This document shows positions 34,238 through 46,283 of a stretch of 64,000 nucleotides of DNA, one piece after another; positions within the stretch are counted from its first letter, which is position 1; the number at the start of each line of letters is the position of its first letter. The notes under the pieces were generated by a model. The model was not told the origin of the DNA, ran no database searches, and saw nothing but the letters and a program-made list of their open reading frames with translations. A program made the translations under genes and the position numbers. Source of the stretch: Sisyra terminalis. Lineage: Eukaryota; Arthropoda; Insecta; Neuroptera; Sisyridae. The stretch is taken from NCBI GenBank assembly GCA_958496175.1, contig OY292277.1:35785050-35849049 (forward strand). Reading direction: 5' to 3'.

Positions 34238-36329
34238 TTACAACTGTCCGGTTAAATATTCCAAAACTTTCATAACAGCATTGGGGTTATCCATGGGAAC
34301 CATATGTCCAGCTCGATCGATCCAGAAAAGACCTAAACGATCGATTTTCTTATAATACCCTTCAACTTCACCATCCACCATTAAAAGCTCGCGGTGGGCA
34401 TCTCGCCATTGGTCAGCTCCAACAAACACAAGTCTTTGCACCCATTTATGAGTACCTAAATTAAAAGCAAATAAAAGTAGGATTTTCAATTTTTTTATTA
34501 CTATTTCAAGTCACTACTTGTAGCCATATCTTTTCTATCAGTAGCCATATTAAATAGGTTCGTTAGATTTTTGTGGTTAAAAGCTTTTTCATCATGTTTT
34601 ATATATTTTTCCATAGTTTTTGGGGAGTTGACTTTAGCGCCATCTGTACAACTAATAAATGAATCATGAAGCTTAAAATTTTTCGACTTTAACTCCTTTT
34701 AAAATGTTCAATGACCTTTTACATGTTTCTAACCAATTAGCATTGTCTTGGAAAAAAATGATAAAAAGTGCTCCCTCTTAATCAAAAAAAATCAAAGGAA
34801 TCGTATTGCGTATTTGGAAACCAATATAAAAGCTTACCGATATTATTAGCAATTAAATCCAACTGTCCTGCTAGCACATAGATAGTGAGGTTTGTTCTTT
34901 GAAGAACATCTTCAACTAATTGAACAAAATATAAAGAAAAATTAAATATTTATAAAAATCAATGCTAAAGTTTTTACCTATTTCTGTAGCTGGTCGTATA
35001 AAATCATGATAAAGAGCTTTCATTATTGGATCACCATCGTTATTTTGTTCATTAAAAACAATTGAAATATTGAGCGCTGGCGCTACTTTGGATCTCATAA
35101 ACTCATCAATTGCTGGATCTATTGAGTTTGGTAACGACTTAAGACTTTCTGGGAACATACAAGAAATATAAATATCACAAAATATAACATTTCTTGTGTA
35201 TCAATATCAATCTTTTCAAAATACCTCCAAAACGTAACCCATAACGAGCACGACCTTTAGCAGTGTTGGTAGAATCTTCATCAGAATAGGTTTCGATGTT
35301 ATAAAAATCGACTCCACCCGTAAGTTTTTCGATCAATGCTTGCGTTAAAGACATTTGGGTATTAGCCAAACTGTAATTCCCCTGGTATAAGAGTTGCTGC
35401 ACATACTGGACTTCTCGATCGATTACTGGATATTGTGCTTCATCAATCAACCCCTTAAAATCAATCAAAATTAGTAAACACACTTTTATTTTATTAGTTT
35501 ATGAGTATTATTAGTAGAACGTACCGTTGCAAGTAAATAAAGAGGCCAATTAACGGCGCAATCAATCATCGCAAGTGCTGGATCAACTTGAAGCATTCCT
35601 TTTAAATTCGATTCAATCTGTCCGGCTTTGATTGCCTTCAGTACAAAACAAGGTTAGTATAATGCATTTTTAATCTAATTTTCAACAGCTTTTCATACTT
35701 TGTGTAACTCCCAAACAAACTCGATTCCCATTTTCCCACCATAAGACTCTCCGGCTATATAAAGCGGGACGGATTTGAAAGTTGGAACTACTTCGTAAAA
35801 ACCCTTTAATAATTCAACCAAATCTAACGCAATTTGATGATTGTTTGTTGGTACAAGTGATAAGTCGTCCACATAACTAAATCCTACCGTAACTGGATTA
35901 TCGATAAATAATACATTGTATTCTTTAACCTAAAGCAGAACAAAAATTATAAATCTAAAACCAGTAGTACGGTATATGAAAAATTTGTACCCATGTGTAG
36001 TTTCTCAACGATTCGTCAATAAACTGAGGACCAATTTCTCGAAAATTTCCATAGCCAGTTGAATCACCACCAGGACCGCCTTGCAGCCAAATCATTAAAG
36101 GTTTATCTTCGAAATTTGCCACAGAAGCTTGCGTATAATAAAGCCACCAAAACATGTGACATCCTGGTCGAACATCAACATATCCCCAATCCTGTTCACC
36201 AGGACCGAATCCTTGCTTAGCTAATTTTTATTTGTTAACATTATTAATCATTAAACGAATAAAATATATTAACATCTTACCTTGAGAAATCGCTAAGAAA
36301 ACTATCAATATTATAATTTTAGATAGCAT
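34238..36329 (-). pseudogene. Serine carboxypeptidase (S10, SCPEP1-like) with a one-base frameshift in exon 1
   Basis: Coding exons in gene order: 36282-36329, 35991-36220, 35699-35929, 35525-35635, 35225-35453, 34978-35148, 34838-34915, 34238-34455. All introns are GT-AG and most are 61-76 bp; the last is 382 bp. Exons 2-8 are open and keep the oxyanion loop QGGPGGDSTGYGNF, the nucleophile GESYGGK, Asp in GQLDLI and His in AGHMVPMDNP, as in secreted or lysosomal serine carboxypeptidases. Exon 1 is 48 nt where the paralogue has 49. The ATG frame meets TAG after 11 codons, inside the hydrophobic signal peptide. Restoring frame needs one base in a T run. So it is either a very young pseudogene or carries a sequencing or assembly error. 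It is divergent to the intact copy at 37641. With exon 1 in frame it would be about 438 residues. Confidence 0.85.
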
Positions 36330-36364
36330 TTTCGTATTGAATTCTTTTCCTGGAAAGATTTCAA

Positions 36365-36372
36365 TTTATATA
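36365..36372 (-). promoter_or_regulatory. TATA box of the minus carboxypeptidase
   Basis: TATATAAA on the minus strand lies about 35 bp upstream of the ATG at 36329. The plus paralogue has the same spacing, so the 5' leader should be only about 5-10 nt if transcription starts at the usual distance. Confidence 0.5.
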
Positions 36373-36711
36373 TGCTATTATAATATTTATCATTATGTAA
36401 AATAATTCAAATAAATGATAAAAATATTATCAAATTCATTAACTTGAAAAAACTTTCTGATTAAAATGATTTACAAAAAGTGTTGAATAGAAAACGTTAA
36501 TTTTTATTTCAAATCATAAAATTTGGGTTCTAAAACATTACTTATATGAACAAGTACTTTACTTTTCAAGTAGAGAGGTTTGTATAAATTTTTTATATAA
36601 AGAAAAGTAAAGCTTATTGATGTTTATTCTTGATTAAGTTTCCATACTTAAACAATGTCAGTTAAAATCGTATACATGATGGAATTTGTTTAATTTTGTA
36701 AGTAAAAAATT

Positions 36712-36941
36712 GTGTCTCATGTTCCTTTTAGAGACGACAATGTCTGGTATCATTACAATTCTTATTTTGTTTTTAATTTCATTCTTGAATAAATCGGTCT
36801 ATAATGAAAATTTAGTAAAAAAAATTTAGACAACTATACGATGTTAAAATTGAATTACCAAAAAAATCGCGATTTAAATTAGACAAAGTAGAGAATGAAT
36901 CGTTGCTAGATATTGACGTCCCGAAAAGGGACATGAACCAA
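36712..36941. mobile_element. Degenerate foldback MITE in the shared promoter region
   Basis: This is related to the element at 1703-1950. The left arm has TCATGTTCCTTTT and TTTTGTTTTTAATTTCATTC; the right arm has TCGCGATTTAAATTAGACAA and AAAAGGGACATGAACC. The outer ends are inverted repeats. It is more diverged than the copy at 1703. Confidence 0.5.
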
Positions 36942-37600
36942 AATTATTATAATATTTTACCATTTGGAAATTAAGTATTATTAGTAAAAAATTAAATAAC
37001 TCTATATTAAACTATACTCCAAAATATTAGTTTTAATCAAATTATCCTTGACACCAATATGATTTTTGTCATTTGTTTCAACTGTCATTTCAACTTTAAT
37101 CAATTATAAATTATTGTCACTTTTTGGTCTTTTCAATGTTGACTGTGAATATTTCATGGGTAGTAACAAGTGTTTTATAATTATAATGATGCAAATTATG
37201 CTAAAAACTACAGTTCTAAAACAAGAAGGGTTGAAACATACTTCCAGAAAAAAACTAGGTTTTTATAAAGAAGTATAACTTCCTACGTGCATTCATAAAT
37301 ATATACTTAATTTATCAATGTTAAACTAAGGTTATCAACTTAATTGTTTTATTTTTGTTAAAAAAATATCAATTTTTTGCCATCATTAGCGATTTTTGAT
37401 TTCGAAGCAAACTTAATTAAATAGATTACACAGGTAAGTTTCAAGAAGTTAGTCTCTGTGTATCATCAAGGCTGAGTTTTGTAGTCGTTGCGCTTATCAA
37501 TCAATACAATTTAATTTATTTGATTAAAAAATTTATTACATAAAATATAATCCCAAAATTTCCTATTTGTGTAATTTATAAGATAAAAACTTTTTATGAG

Positions 37601-37608
37601 TATAAATA
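37601..37608 (+). promoter_or_regulatory. TATA box of the plus carboxypeptidase
   Basis: TATAAATA lies 33 bp upstream of the ATG at 37641, matching the position of the TATA box in the divergent paralogue. Confidence 0.55.
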
Positions 37609-37640
37609 GAAAACAAATTATTTATTTAATTGAATCTATA

Positions 37641-40087
37641 ATGAAATCGTTTATCCTTATTTTAATTGCTAGTTTGGCTTTTTCGCAAGGTAAATTACTA
37701 GCTTTTAAATTATTTTAATTTTCATACTGAAAAATGTTTTAATGACTTAATATTTTAATAGCCAAACAAGGATTTGGTCCCGGTGAACAAGACTGGGGAT
37801 ATGTAGACGTTCGATCAGGATGCCACATGTTTTGGTGGCTTTACTACACCGAAGCTCCTGTTGAAAAATTCGAAGACAAACCCTTAATTATTTGGTTACA
37901 AGGAGGACCTGGAGGGGATTCAACAGGATTTGGTAATTTTCAAGAAATTGGTCCGCAATATATGGACGAATCACTGAGAAATGCGACATGGGTATGTATA
38001 CTTACAATAATTAAGTGTTAATTAATAAATATTTTGATTATTTTTTCAGGTTAAAAAATATAATGTTTTATTTGTTGATAATCCTGTTACGGTTGGATTT
38101 AGTTATGTAGATGATTTAAGTCTGGTGCCAACAAATAATACTCAAATCGCGTTAGATTTGGTTGAACTATTAAAAGGTTTTTATAATGTAGTACCAAGCT
38201 TTAAGTCTGTTCCGCTTTATATTGCTGGTGAGTCCTACGGTGGTAAAATGGGGATCGAATTTGTTTGGGAGCTACACAAGGTTTGACAATATCCTGTAGG
38301 TTCAATTAAATATGCATTAAACTAACCTCGTTTCGGTTTAAAGGCAATTGAAGCCGGACAAATTGAATCGAATTTAAAAGGAATGTTACAAATCGACCCT
38401 GCTATATCCATTATGGATAATGCACTTGCCTATCCGCTTTATTTACTCTCAACGGTAATTTGTTATCCTTTGTAAAAAAAAAAAGAAGAATAAATTGAAA
38501 AGTTTTTTATTTTGCTCATTGTAGGGATTGATTGATGAGGATCAATACAGGATAATTGATCGAGAAATTCAATATGTTCAACAATTAATGTATCAAGGAG
38601 AATTTGCTCTATCTAACGTTCAATTATCACGGGCCGATGAACTAATAACAAATTTAACAGGAGGCGTTGATTTTTACAATATTGAAATATATTCGGATAA
38701 AGATCCGGTGAAAGCGGAATCAAGAGCACGCTACGGTTTGCGATTTAAAGGTTCTAATTTTTATCCGAGAAGTAAGACAATATTGCTTACAATTACTGAC
38801 AATTTTGGTATAATTTTTTAGAGAGTTTAACACCTGGTCTTTCGTCAATGGATCCACAAATTGACGATTTTATGAGAAGTCAAGTTGCTCCCGTGTTGAA
38901 TATTTCTGTTGAATTCAATAAACAAAACAATGATGGAGATCCAATAATGAAAGCTTTATATGATGATTTTATTCGTCCTGTTTCCCACATTGGTATAATC
39001 GCAAATTTAAAAATTTAAAGTTTACAAAGCGTTATTAACATTGTTGTTTTTTTTAGTCGAAAAAGTATTACGTCAAACAAATTGTACCGTTTATGTTTTG
39101 GCGGGACAATTAGACCTAATAATTAATAATATTGGTAAGTGGTTATTCTTAATTATTCATAACAACATAATTTGTTTAAGTTTATGAAAATTTTTGATTT
39201 TTTTTGCGCAAGTATTTCAGTAGCAAAAAAGAATTAAATTGGTAGGTTCAGTGTTTCCGAGTGGAAAAAAAAAATCGCCTTTGGGAAATTGGTTTCCAGT
39301 AGAAAACCAATACCAATTGCATATTAAAATACAATTTCAGGTTTTGAGGTGTTTAAAAACTTTTCACAATACTTACCCCTTACCTTAAAAAATGTGTAAT
39401 TTTAGAAAGAAAATTCCCCAAGAACTTCGTAAATATGCTTAATTTATATCAAACCTCTAAAAAAATACTTTTGTGAAAATTAAATGAAAGTTTTTTATAA
39501 CTATTCAGGTTATATTTTCTCATGTATCTGCAACAATTTGATGGATTTGAAACGATGATTTTGCGGTGCTTTCTGATGTAGTTGAAAGCCTTAGGACTCA
39601 GAAATAGGCAGCGAATACCCAAAATGTGCTAAAGATGCCCTTTAGCTAATCGATAAAGCTGTCGAAATGGATTTTGATGTATTTTTAATCCTTTATCAGT
39701 TTCTAGACTGACAAAAAATACCAATAAATGAACCACTATAATTTTTCAGTTATGAATATATTAAGAAAAGTTACATGCATGAGCCCAAAGTATTAGTTTT
39801 GAATATTGTTTCTTACATTTAAATTTCAGAAAAAGAAAATAAAAATCTATCTTTTTTTCCAATTTTTAGGTACGCATAAATGGGTTCAAAAGTTCAAGTT
39901 CGATGGTGCAAATGAATGGCGTGCGTCCAAACGAGAACTATTGATGGTCGATGGTGAAGTTGAAGGATTTTATAAGAAAACCGATCGCTTAGGTTTATTC
40001 TGGATCGAACGTTCTGGACATATGGTTCCTATGAACAATCCAAACGCAGTAATGAAAGTTCTTGATTTTTTGACCAATGACCAATGA
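37641..40087 (+). CDS. Serine carboxypeptidase, retinoid-inducible (SCPEP1-like) type
   Basis: The enzyme removes C-terminal amino acids from peptides and is probably secreted or lysosomal. Exons: 37641-37689, 37762-37991, 38050-38280, 38344-38454, 38525-38750, 38822-38992, 39057-39134, 39870-40087. All introns are GT-AG; the last is 735 bp. The joined frame is open and gives 437 residues, the usual length for the family. It starts with a signal peptide (MKSFILILIASLAFSQ). The oxyanion loop is in QGGPGGDSTGFGNFQEIGP, typical of SCPEP1 rather than cathepsin A. The catalytic triad is Ser155 (GESYGGK), Asp359 (GQLDL) and His416 (SGHMVPM). TATA lies 33 bp before the ATG and ATTAAA at 40132. The gene is head-to-head with its paralogue at 34238-36329, with identical intron positions and phases (1,0,0,0,1,1,1). 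Digestive or venom roles are known for insect relatives but cannot be told from sequence. Confidence 0.93.
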
Positions 40088-40131
40088 TTTAAACGTTAAC
40101 TTGAAACATAAAACAAATATAATGAAACAAA

Positions 40132-40137
40132 ATTAAA
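40132..40137 (+). terminator. Polyadenylation signal ATTAAA of the plus carboxypeptidase
   Basis: The ATTAAA variant lies 45 nt downstream of the stop codon at 40085-40087. Confidence 0.45.
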
Positions 40138-40420
40138 TATATACTTTTGTTTGTTTTATTTGGTGGAAATATCAAAAAAGTATCTAACCTATACAATTAC
40201 TTTTTAAATAAGAAAATTTCTCAAAGGAAATACTCTTTTCGATTTTATTATTTCTAAGCCCAAAACAAATTACAATTAAGAAGAATTGTCACTGCAAGGA
40301 AAAATTCAACCACGCGGGAAACTGAATCTGCTGTTAGGTGGAAAACAAAAAAAAATACAAAAGAAGTTTTAAATCATTTTAAATATAACCTTGTGGACAC
40401 ATTATTTTAAGATTTTAGTT
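40138..40420. other. Spacer
   Basis: Nothing recognised between the carboxypeptidase and the truncated LINE. Confidence 0.5.
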
Positions 40421-41503
40421 TCAGGGCCTTTGAACAAAGAAAATACTGCCACTCAGTATTTATAGACATAAGCCAGGCGTTCGACAGGGTTTGGCACGAC
40501 GGCCTGATTTTCAAAATAAAGAAGTGTATGCCTCACCTCTGGAAACTATTCAGATCGTATCTTCAGGATCGATTCTTTAATACAAGAGTAGGCCATGCGT
40601 GCTCTGACTCCTTTCCGATTAAATCGGGAGTACCTCAAGGTAGTGTTTTAGGGCCCCTACTATACTTATTATATACATCGGATCTGCCTACCACAGATAA
40701 CACCTTGACGGGGACATTCGCGGACGAAACGGTGATTATGGTTACTCACGAGGATGCCGTAATTGCCTCTCAGTACCTCCAGCACCATTTAAACCTACTG
40801 GGCACTTGGGCTGAAAAATGGAAAATCATTATCAATAAGTCCAAATCAGTCCAACTGACCTTCACTCTCAGGAAAGGAACGGGTCCCACGGTCAATCTGG
40901 ACTCAACTGAGATCCCATCGTCCGACACCGTCAAATACCTTGGTGTACATCTGGACAGGAGGCTGACCTGGAAATCTCACATCATCCAAAAACGAAAATA
41001 TATTAACAAGAGGTTCAAACAGTTATACTGGCTGTTAGATAAGAGCTCTAAACTTCCTCTTGAGGATAAACTACTTATATACAAAGCAGTAATAGTGCCA
41101 ATCTGGTCATACGGTATTGAGCTGTGAGGCTCTGCTAGCAAGTCAAGCATTAAATTAATCAAGACCACCCAATCAAAGATCCTGAGACAGTTGGCAGATG
41201 CTCCGTGGTATGTCACAAATGAGACTCTCCGAAGAGACTTACACATCTCATCAGTCACCGACTCCATTACCGTACGTACCACCAATCATTTTGGAAAGTT
41301 GAGGCAACACTCAAATCCCCTGATTCCGCCACTTTTGGAGCACCAAAATGAAAGAAGGCTAAAAAGAAAAGTGCCTAGTGATCAAGTTGAGGCATAGGGA
41401 GATTCCTCCACTGGGAGTGATCTCCATCACGTCAGCTCCGGTCATCAAATCGGATTATAGGATCTAGATCCTGATGGCTGATTTTTATATATAAAAAAAA
41501 AAT
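40421..41503 (+). mobile_element. 5'-truncated Jockey-type LINE
   Basis: About 1.08 kb of the 3' part of a LINE: RT from the AFDRVWH motif onward, the C-terminal tail, a ~95-bp 3' UTR and a short A run at 41493-41502. Truncation at the 5' end is usual for target-primed insertion. TTAGTT occurs on both borders and could be a short target duplication. It belongs to a different family from the full-length LINE at 12431, by sequence. Confidence 0.85.
40423..41397 (+). pseudogene. LINE reverse-transcriptase fragment
   Basis: The frame opens without a start in the RT palm: YCHSVFIDISQAFDRVWHDG, then SGVPQGSVLGPLLY. The catalytic YADD box is FADE, so the second metal-binding Asp is lost. The frame is open to TGA at 41125-41127, where the sequence context (IEL-stop-GSA) indicates a Trp codon mutated to stop; the matching position in the intact LINE reads ELWGSA. 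The frame then continues to 41397 with a C-terminus ending RRLKRKVPS, comparable to RRLKRRWPR in the intact LINE. It is inactive on three counts: truncation, active-site change and nonsense codon. Confidence 0.9.
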
Positions 41504-42696
41504 TAGTTACGATAGCTTAAAGACTCCGAAATACTACTTTGTCCAATATAACTAGACATTTTGCGCCTAATAATATATTGTAGGTAAACATATATTTATA
41601 CAACTTCAAATGCATTGGTTTTCGCAAATTTTAAAATTATACGAAAATATGACTTAAAAACGGTCGAGTTTATATTTAAAAGGATAAATCTAATTTAAAA
41701 GAAAAAATAAATTTAATTTTACGCATGACTTTTTTCATTACTTAAAGGAATAAAGTAAACGTGTGTTTAAAGCACTTTTAGAACTTCGTATAAAAAGTTA
41801 AAATATATAAACTTAAAAAAGGTATTGATTATACTATAGATAATACAACAAAATGGATACATCAATTTAGCACGAGTGCAATACGCACTTGACCTGTTTT
41901 TTTTTTTCAATAAATCACTCATTTCAATTTCAATTTTTCAAATCAAGATCTCAAAAAGCGATTGTAGAAAATAATGGCGTCATAATTGAAGAATTTGAAA
42001 AAAAAGCAATGTCTTACATGCCCGTGTTGGGATTGAATGCACATGGAGTTAAATATCTGATGTAACCGGACCTAAGCGTTGCACTAGGAAATTATCAAAG
42101 GCAATTTTCTTAGTCTCTTGTATAGGTAAAAGCAGTCTCTCGTGCTCTTATTACTGCATACTTCTTAAGCAGACGACCAGAACGGCATTAAGTGCGATTT
42201 AACAACATATTTATAAGAAATTATAGCTAAAAGTTGCTAACTATTCGTTAATTGTAACAAAAATTAAATTCTGTTTTTTTCTTAAAACATAGAAAACATT
42301 AAAAAATTCAAACATTTTATTTCCAGTTAATATTAGATGTTGAAGTTAAGCACTTCTTTTTGGTCTTTCAGTACCAAAAATTAATTGCAATTTTTAAACC
42401 CTAAAAGTTAAGCTTATTTAAAATGCACATAATTTAAATTGTCGTTGTAGCTTTTAAATTCAAGTTTGATTTCAATGACGTAATAGTATTTCCACGCTAA
42501 TACAAACAAGAAAATGTACATCAATACATAGCAATGGTTATCTACTATGCGTTTTTATTCGAGTACTCTTGCATATTATCAACTATCGATTTAATATGTT
42601 AATATATTAAAATGTTAACATATAACATATTTCTGGAATCAGGATGAGTCAGATACGTATTTAAAAGTATGTTTCGAGGACTACGGTCTGTTTTAT

Positions 42697-42702
<6 letters not shown>
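41504..42702. other. AT-rich intergenic DNA
   Basis: No gene is recognised. The part from about 42010 to 42220 is less AT-rich but shows no known signature. Confidence 0.5.

Positions 42703-42769
<67 letters not shown>
42703..42769. repeat. (TA)n microsatellite
   Basis: A continuous run of about 33 TA units, directly against the left arm of the inverted repeat at 42769. Confidence 0.95.
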
Positions 42770-42774
<5 letters not shown>

Positions 42775-42959
42775 CAAGCTAACATCTAGTGACGTCTCAT
42801 TCCTTTTATATAGTTAGATTTATTGTAGTTGATTTGTTTGCGAATTGGAACTAATAATTATTAATCTATATCTATATAAATATATATATATATATAAAAG
42901 GAATATATATCTAACTATATAAAAGGAATGAGACGTCACTAGATGTTAGCTTGTATAAA
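42769..42959. mobile_element. Element with perfect 51-bp inverted repeats
   Basis: The left arm 42769-42819 and right arm 42909-42959 are exact reverse complements over 51 bp. They contain AAGCTAACATCTAGTGACGT. An 89-bp AT-rich loop separates them. The element sits at the end of the TA microsatellite, which would hide a TA target duplication. It could be a Tc1/mariner-type MITE or a recent foldback; the perfection of the arms argues for recent origin or gene conversion. Confidence 0.8.
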
Positions 42960-43106
42960 AATGACCCGTGCCAATTTTTTAGTGCCGAAAGATGAGAATG
43001 GATTTTTTTTCATAATAATACATTAAAACATATATAGTATCATCCCTCTATTCGCTAGGGTTATGTTCCTTCAGACTTCCGGAAATGCAAGTTTAAAACG
43101 CTTTTT

Positions 43107-43216
43107 AAAACTAACAAGGTCTTTGCGACTCTAGGGTCAATAAAATCCGTCAATCGAGAAATATCAAAAGTTTGCTCGATACGAGATTCGAGCCCAACAC
43201 TTACCAGTTTTAGAGC
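43107..43216 (-). mobile_element. tRNA-derived SINE, partial copy 2
   Basis: On the minus strand the body matches other copies (TCTCGTATCGAGCAAAC, CGATTGACGGATTTTATTGA, CTAGAGTCGCAAAGACCTTG, GTTAG). The head is cut within the GGCCGC block, so the A box is missing. The B-box region reads GGGCTCGAATCTC. Confidence 0.7.
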
Positions 43217-46200
43217 GGCCACCAGTATAATATATATACTACTATAATATGTTTTTCAAACACATTCCAAAGATAGTTTTACAGATTAATATAGTCATAA
43301 AAATAACGTAGTGTGTAGGGAGGAGGGCTAATGGTCATGGATAACACATGAAACTAGGGTGATATATCGGCATTTATAGTTTCTTTACGAAATACACAAA
43401 GAGTTGATTTATTAAAAAATTAATGAATTTAAAGATATTTTACTTTTTCTCAATTTTCCTGACAAATAATGAAAATAGGGGACGGTGAATTTTCGATCAA
43501 CTCTGGGTAGCGAAAACGCACGTTATACACTGTAAATGGTGTACAAATGTTAAAATTATTTTTAGTGAGTGTAAAAGTAGGTATCTTTCTGCTGAAAAAT
43601 AGCCTATGAAATTCTCGTAATTTCTGGAACTATAAAAGAAAAAAAAAGCCAAATTCACGAATATGCGCACCAGTGACTTTGGAACCGCAAATGGGTGAAG
43701 GTATCCTGTACAGTGAGAATAGTATATATAAATCGGTATCGTAAAGTAGGACCAGTGAACACCATTAAAGTACTTACAATACTATAATTCAATGATAATT
43801 AAATTATACCTGCAAAGATTGTAAGAAATTTCATAATGCAATTTGTAACATTTGTAGATTCAATTGTAAACAATGAATATATGTATCAGTAATGAACGGT
43901 TTGGTTAATGATTTAGACGATTTTTACATAAATTACAAAAAAAAAATATTTACAATCTAATTAGTTAAGCAAAATTTTTTTGAAGACCTGAGATAAATAA
44001 GCCAATTTATTAGGGTATTTTAATTACAGCCGAAAGAAATTACTGTACCTATACCATACCTCCATTAACTAGTTACTGAGTTCATTAACAAATATGCATA
44101 GTGTTTTTATTTCATTGCCAATATTTAAATATGCAACTGAATTTCCTCTAAGAAGTTCCGTCTTTTGGAAATTCGTTGATTGTTTGGTTTAAAACTTTTT
44201 GATGGTTCTTTTCCATAGTTAGTTTAATATAAATAATATTCTCTTTTTTTAGAATTTTTTTTTTTTAAATTTTTGTACAACGCATTTAATAGGTTTTTCA
44301 ACTTATTCAAGAACTAATATAATTCTTAATAACACAAGTAAATTGTATGATAAAGAATTATATTAGTAGGTACCTGAAGAAGTCGGGAAATCAATGAAAC
44401 TTGTACAAAAATAAATAAAAAAAAATCCTTAAAAAGAGGATATAAATAATTTGTTTAAAATGTTTTAATCAATATACAAATTTATCAATCAAAATACAGT
44501 TTTATATTGATTTTTGAGACAAACAAGATATTTTCTAACTTAATACGTGCCGTTGTTCAATCAACAGGGTAGTCTGGTCAGTACATGTATAGTAAAATTG
44601 ACAATTTAGGTCAGATCGAGTTAATTAACGATTCCGAGTTCGTTTCGACCGTATAGTAAGTAATAAGAGCCTAAGGTAAGGCAAAAACTTGATTATGATT
44701 TGAAACGACGAAACAACCGTTCAACGATCGACAATTACTATTAATAAATCCACACAAATACAACGACATTCGCCATAATAATAATATGTTACTTACATTA
44801 CCTCAACTACTATCTTCTACCGTTTAACTCTTTTCACTTCATCACACATTTGCAGCACCGATTATTCCACACAAATCAATTCTTGCATCATTTCACCTCA
44901 AAACATTCCTTCCCAACAGAAAATAATTTTGTCCAAAAAAAAAAAAACCCCATTGTGTACATTCAAGGTTTTTGTTCGTGAAATGTTAAAGTTTGCCAGT
45001 CTGCAGAAATTAAATCAAAATTAAGAAATAAAAGACGAGGAAAATACGACGATGGAATAATAAAAATATTGTTTTTTTTTATTTTTTTTCAAACAATGTT
45101 ATAAAAAATTATGCAATAAAACATTGTTTATGGCAATCATTTGTTTATGTTGTTTAAATGTTTATGTATTGCTCAACTGTTTATTTGACTCGACTGTTTT
45201 TATTAGCTTATAGATTTTATCATTCAACTGTTTTTAATTGCTGAATTTTTGGTGTAAGTAAATATAATGGTAAAATAAGTTTAAAATGGTTCATGCTCCT
45301 ACTTCACATATTCATTAGGGGGATGGATTGAAACAAACTTTCGACATTTTCCAAAGCATTTTTCAATACAACAATTTGTTTTACCAATAAAACCCTCTAT
45401 TTTCTATTTGGTTTTTAAACAAACTAAAAATTCATTACAATAAAATATAGCGAATGCAACCAATTGTTTTGTCCAATGTTGAAACATTTATCACTATTTG
45501 ATTTGCATGAACCATGAGCGAAAGCTCATGAAAATGAGCTTTCATAAACTCTTTCTTATTTTCATGGTGAACAGTTGAATAATTAAAATAATTGATGTCT
45601 GATATATAAAAAAATGAAATCGCCTTTGTAACATATAATTTTTAATTAAAAGAATGCTTAAATACTACTTTAAAATATATTTGTGGAAACTTATTGTAAA
45701 AGGAATTACAGGTTTACAATTTTTTTTAGGTCTAGAACAATTTATTAAATTTAAGAACCATTTACTTTCTAAACCCTGTTTGATTATAGATAAGTTTTCT
45801 CAGTCTAGTACATACGATAAGGTAGCAACTTGACCATGAAGAAAGGTAATTTGAAAAGAGTTAATTGTGAGTAAATATGAAACCGAAATTTGCCAATAAG
45901 TGGTGATGGCGGCTGTTGGAGGGTTTGCCATATCATATCATTGAGGTATTTTTTTTGTTTTGATATGTGATGAAAATTTATAATTTGTAAAAGTATAAAT
46001 TTCTTAGGAACATTTTTATTAGGATTGATAAAGTATATATGACCTGCGGGTAGAAAAAGTAGAGTTCAATATCAAGCGATCAATGTAAAAACATATTTTA
46101 TATTGTGAATTATGTACATAGTTACCGGTTTACTAAATAAATAAATATCTACCTCATGACATATAAGTATAACGATTGAACATGTCGAGTTTTGTGCCTT

Positions 46201-46280
46201 AAAATTACGATTCGCGAACCGCATTAATTTTCTAAGTCAATGAATAATTATGTATGTCCTATGACTCAATTTACGCAAGG
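43217..46280. other. AT-rich intergenic DNA
   Basis: No gene is recognised. It contains the possible retroelement tail at 44371-44425. Around 45170-45590 several CAACTGTTT words in both orientations and a small hairpin (ATGAGCGAAAGCTCAT) suggest another decayed repeat that I could not delimit. Confidence 0.45.
44371..44425 (+). repeat. Possible retroelement 3' tail, second copy
   Basis: ACCTGAAGAAGTCGGGAAAT, then CAATGAAACTTG and AATAAATAAAAA. It is related to the block at 26320-26390. It is preceded by an inverted pair CTAATATAATTCTT / AAGAATTATATTAG (about 44316-44369). Confidence 0.35.
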
Positions 46281-46283
46281 TAA

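Larger units (their letters stand above)
36330..37600. promoter_or_regulatory. Shared intergenic region between divergent carboxypeptidase genes
   Basis: About 1.3 kb separates the two start codons. Each gene has its own TATA box next to its start. The middle holds a degenerate foldback MITE (36712-36941). The open frame at 37066-37278 has no recognisable content. No other gene is seen. Confidence 0.5.

Noticed and set aside
34238..36329. Calling the minus carboxypeptidase a plain intact gene
   Set aside because: The exon 1 frame is broken by one base. I kept the call as pseudogene-or-error rather than assume a sequencing mistake.
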